In this document: positions 5,787 to 6,012 of the stretch, piece by piece
Layout of the letters: each line of letters opens with the position of its first letter
Position numbering within the stretch: position 1 is the first letter of the stretch
Source: Deltaproteobacteria bacterium
GTDB taxonomy: Bacteria > Desulfobacterota > Desulfobacteria > Desulfobacterales > C00003060
Length of the DNA: 6,012 bases
Direction of reading: 5' to 3'
NCBI GenBank assembly: GCA_003647435.1
Contig: QMMV01000140.1
Coordinates: 1-6,012, forward strand
The notes under the pieces: model-generated
Told to the model about the DNA's origin: nothing
Databases searched by the model: none
Seen by the model: only the letters and a program-made list of their open reading frames with translations
Program-made: the position numbers and the translations under genes

Positions 5787-6012
5787 CACTTTAGCTCTTT
5801 TAAAAAACAGACATACGGAGCGGACAGGCCATCCGATTGGAGACTGGCTCACTGTCTGAGAGCATTAGTGAGCGTTGAGAAAAAACAGCATCCTGGATAT
5901 TCACCCTTGACGATAACTGATATTGTGAGCGAATGGATGTTATTTGAACTTCTAAGCGCTGTTTTTTCTTTACGCTCAGTTAGGCTCGAGTTTGAGACGG
6001 TCTCCAATCGGA
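5787..6012 (+). repeat. Long inverted-repeat, MITE-like non-coding element, cut by the window edge
   Basis: The left arm (5832-5889) and right arm (5958-6012) are imperfect reverse complements of 58 and 55 bases around a 68-base centre. The outer ends TCCGATTGGAGAC (5832-5844) and GTCTCCAATCGGA (6000-6012) match perfectly, as do the inner ends (AAAAAACAGC and GCTGTTTTTT). The left flank 5787-5831 is also shared with the copy at 2789-2889, so the element probably extends right of the window by a similar length. A small hairpin sits in the left arm (GCTCACT 5847-5853 with AGTGAGC 5867-5873). No transposase is visible and no target-site duplication can be assessed. Confidence 0.65.

Larger units (their letters stand above)
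5699..6012. other. Gene-free region after the hydrogenase operon
   Basis: No protein-coding gene is seen on either strand. The 314 bases hold the operon terminator (5729-5765), a short AT-rich spacer, and an inverted-repeat element from about 5787 that continues past the right edge. Confidence 0.75.

Overview
The window looks like chromosome from an anaerobic, electron-bifurcating or sulfate-reducing type bacterium, most plausibly Desulfobacterota (former Deltaproteobacteria). This is inferred from gene content only: a Tat-exported soluble [NiFe] hydrogenase resembling the periplasmic Hyn/Hys enzymes of sulfate reducers, a hydrogenase maturation protease, and an RnfB-type iron-sulfur protein fused to a GltD-like FAD/NAD(P)H oxidoreductase. 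No rRNA, tRNA, CRISPR, transposase or phage gene is visible.

Layout, all genes on the + strand: (1) 2-2038, the 3' part of a large RnfB/GltD-type fusion whose start lies left of the window; (2) 2119-2640, a HybD/HycI-family hydrogenase maturation endopeptidase, with an odd perfect hairpin inside its 5' end and a weak terminator-like hairpin over its stop codon; (3) 2641-3144, a 504-base gene-free stretch with a degenerate repeat, a sigma70-like promoter and a purine-rich leader; (4) 3145-4119, [NiFe] hydrogenase small subunit; (5) 4136-5698, the large subunit, 16 bases after the small subunit; (6) 5699-6012, a very strong intrinsic terminator followed by an inverted-repeat (MITE-like) element that runs off the right edge.

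How they fit: the small subunit carries the Tat signal and three Fe-S clusters, and the large subunit carries the Ni-Fe site and rides along for export. The large subunit ends in a typical DPCxxCxxH motif plus a 15-residue tail of the kind removed by a HybD/HycI protease, so the protease upstream is the obvious candidate to mature it. The RnfB-like fusion is a cytoplasmic or membrane-associated electron-transfer protein (ferredoxin/NAD(P)H side). Its link to the hydrogenase is only proximity.

Most notable are the non-coding parts: two hairpins with the same GCGA-loop core (one a terminator, one in frame inside the protease gene), and two diverged, oppositely oriented copies of a repeat bracketing the hydrogenase operon. 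I see no convincing wholly new system. These repeats and the fusion protein are the parts worth a second look.
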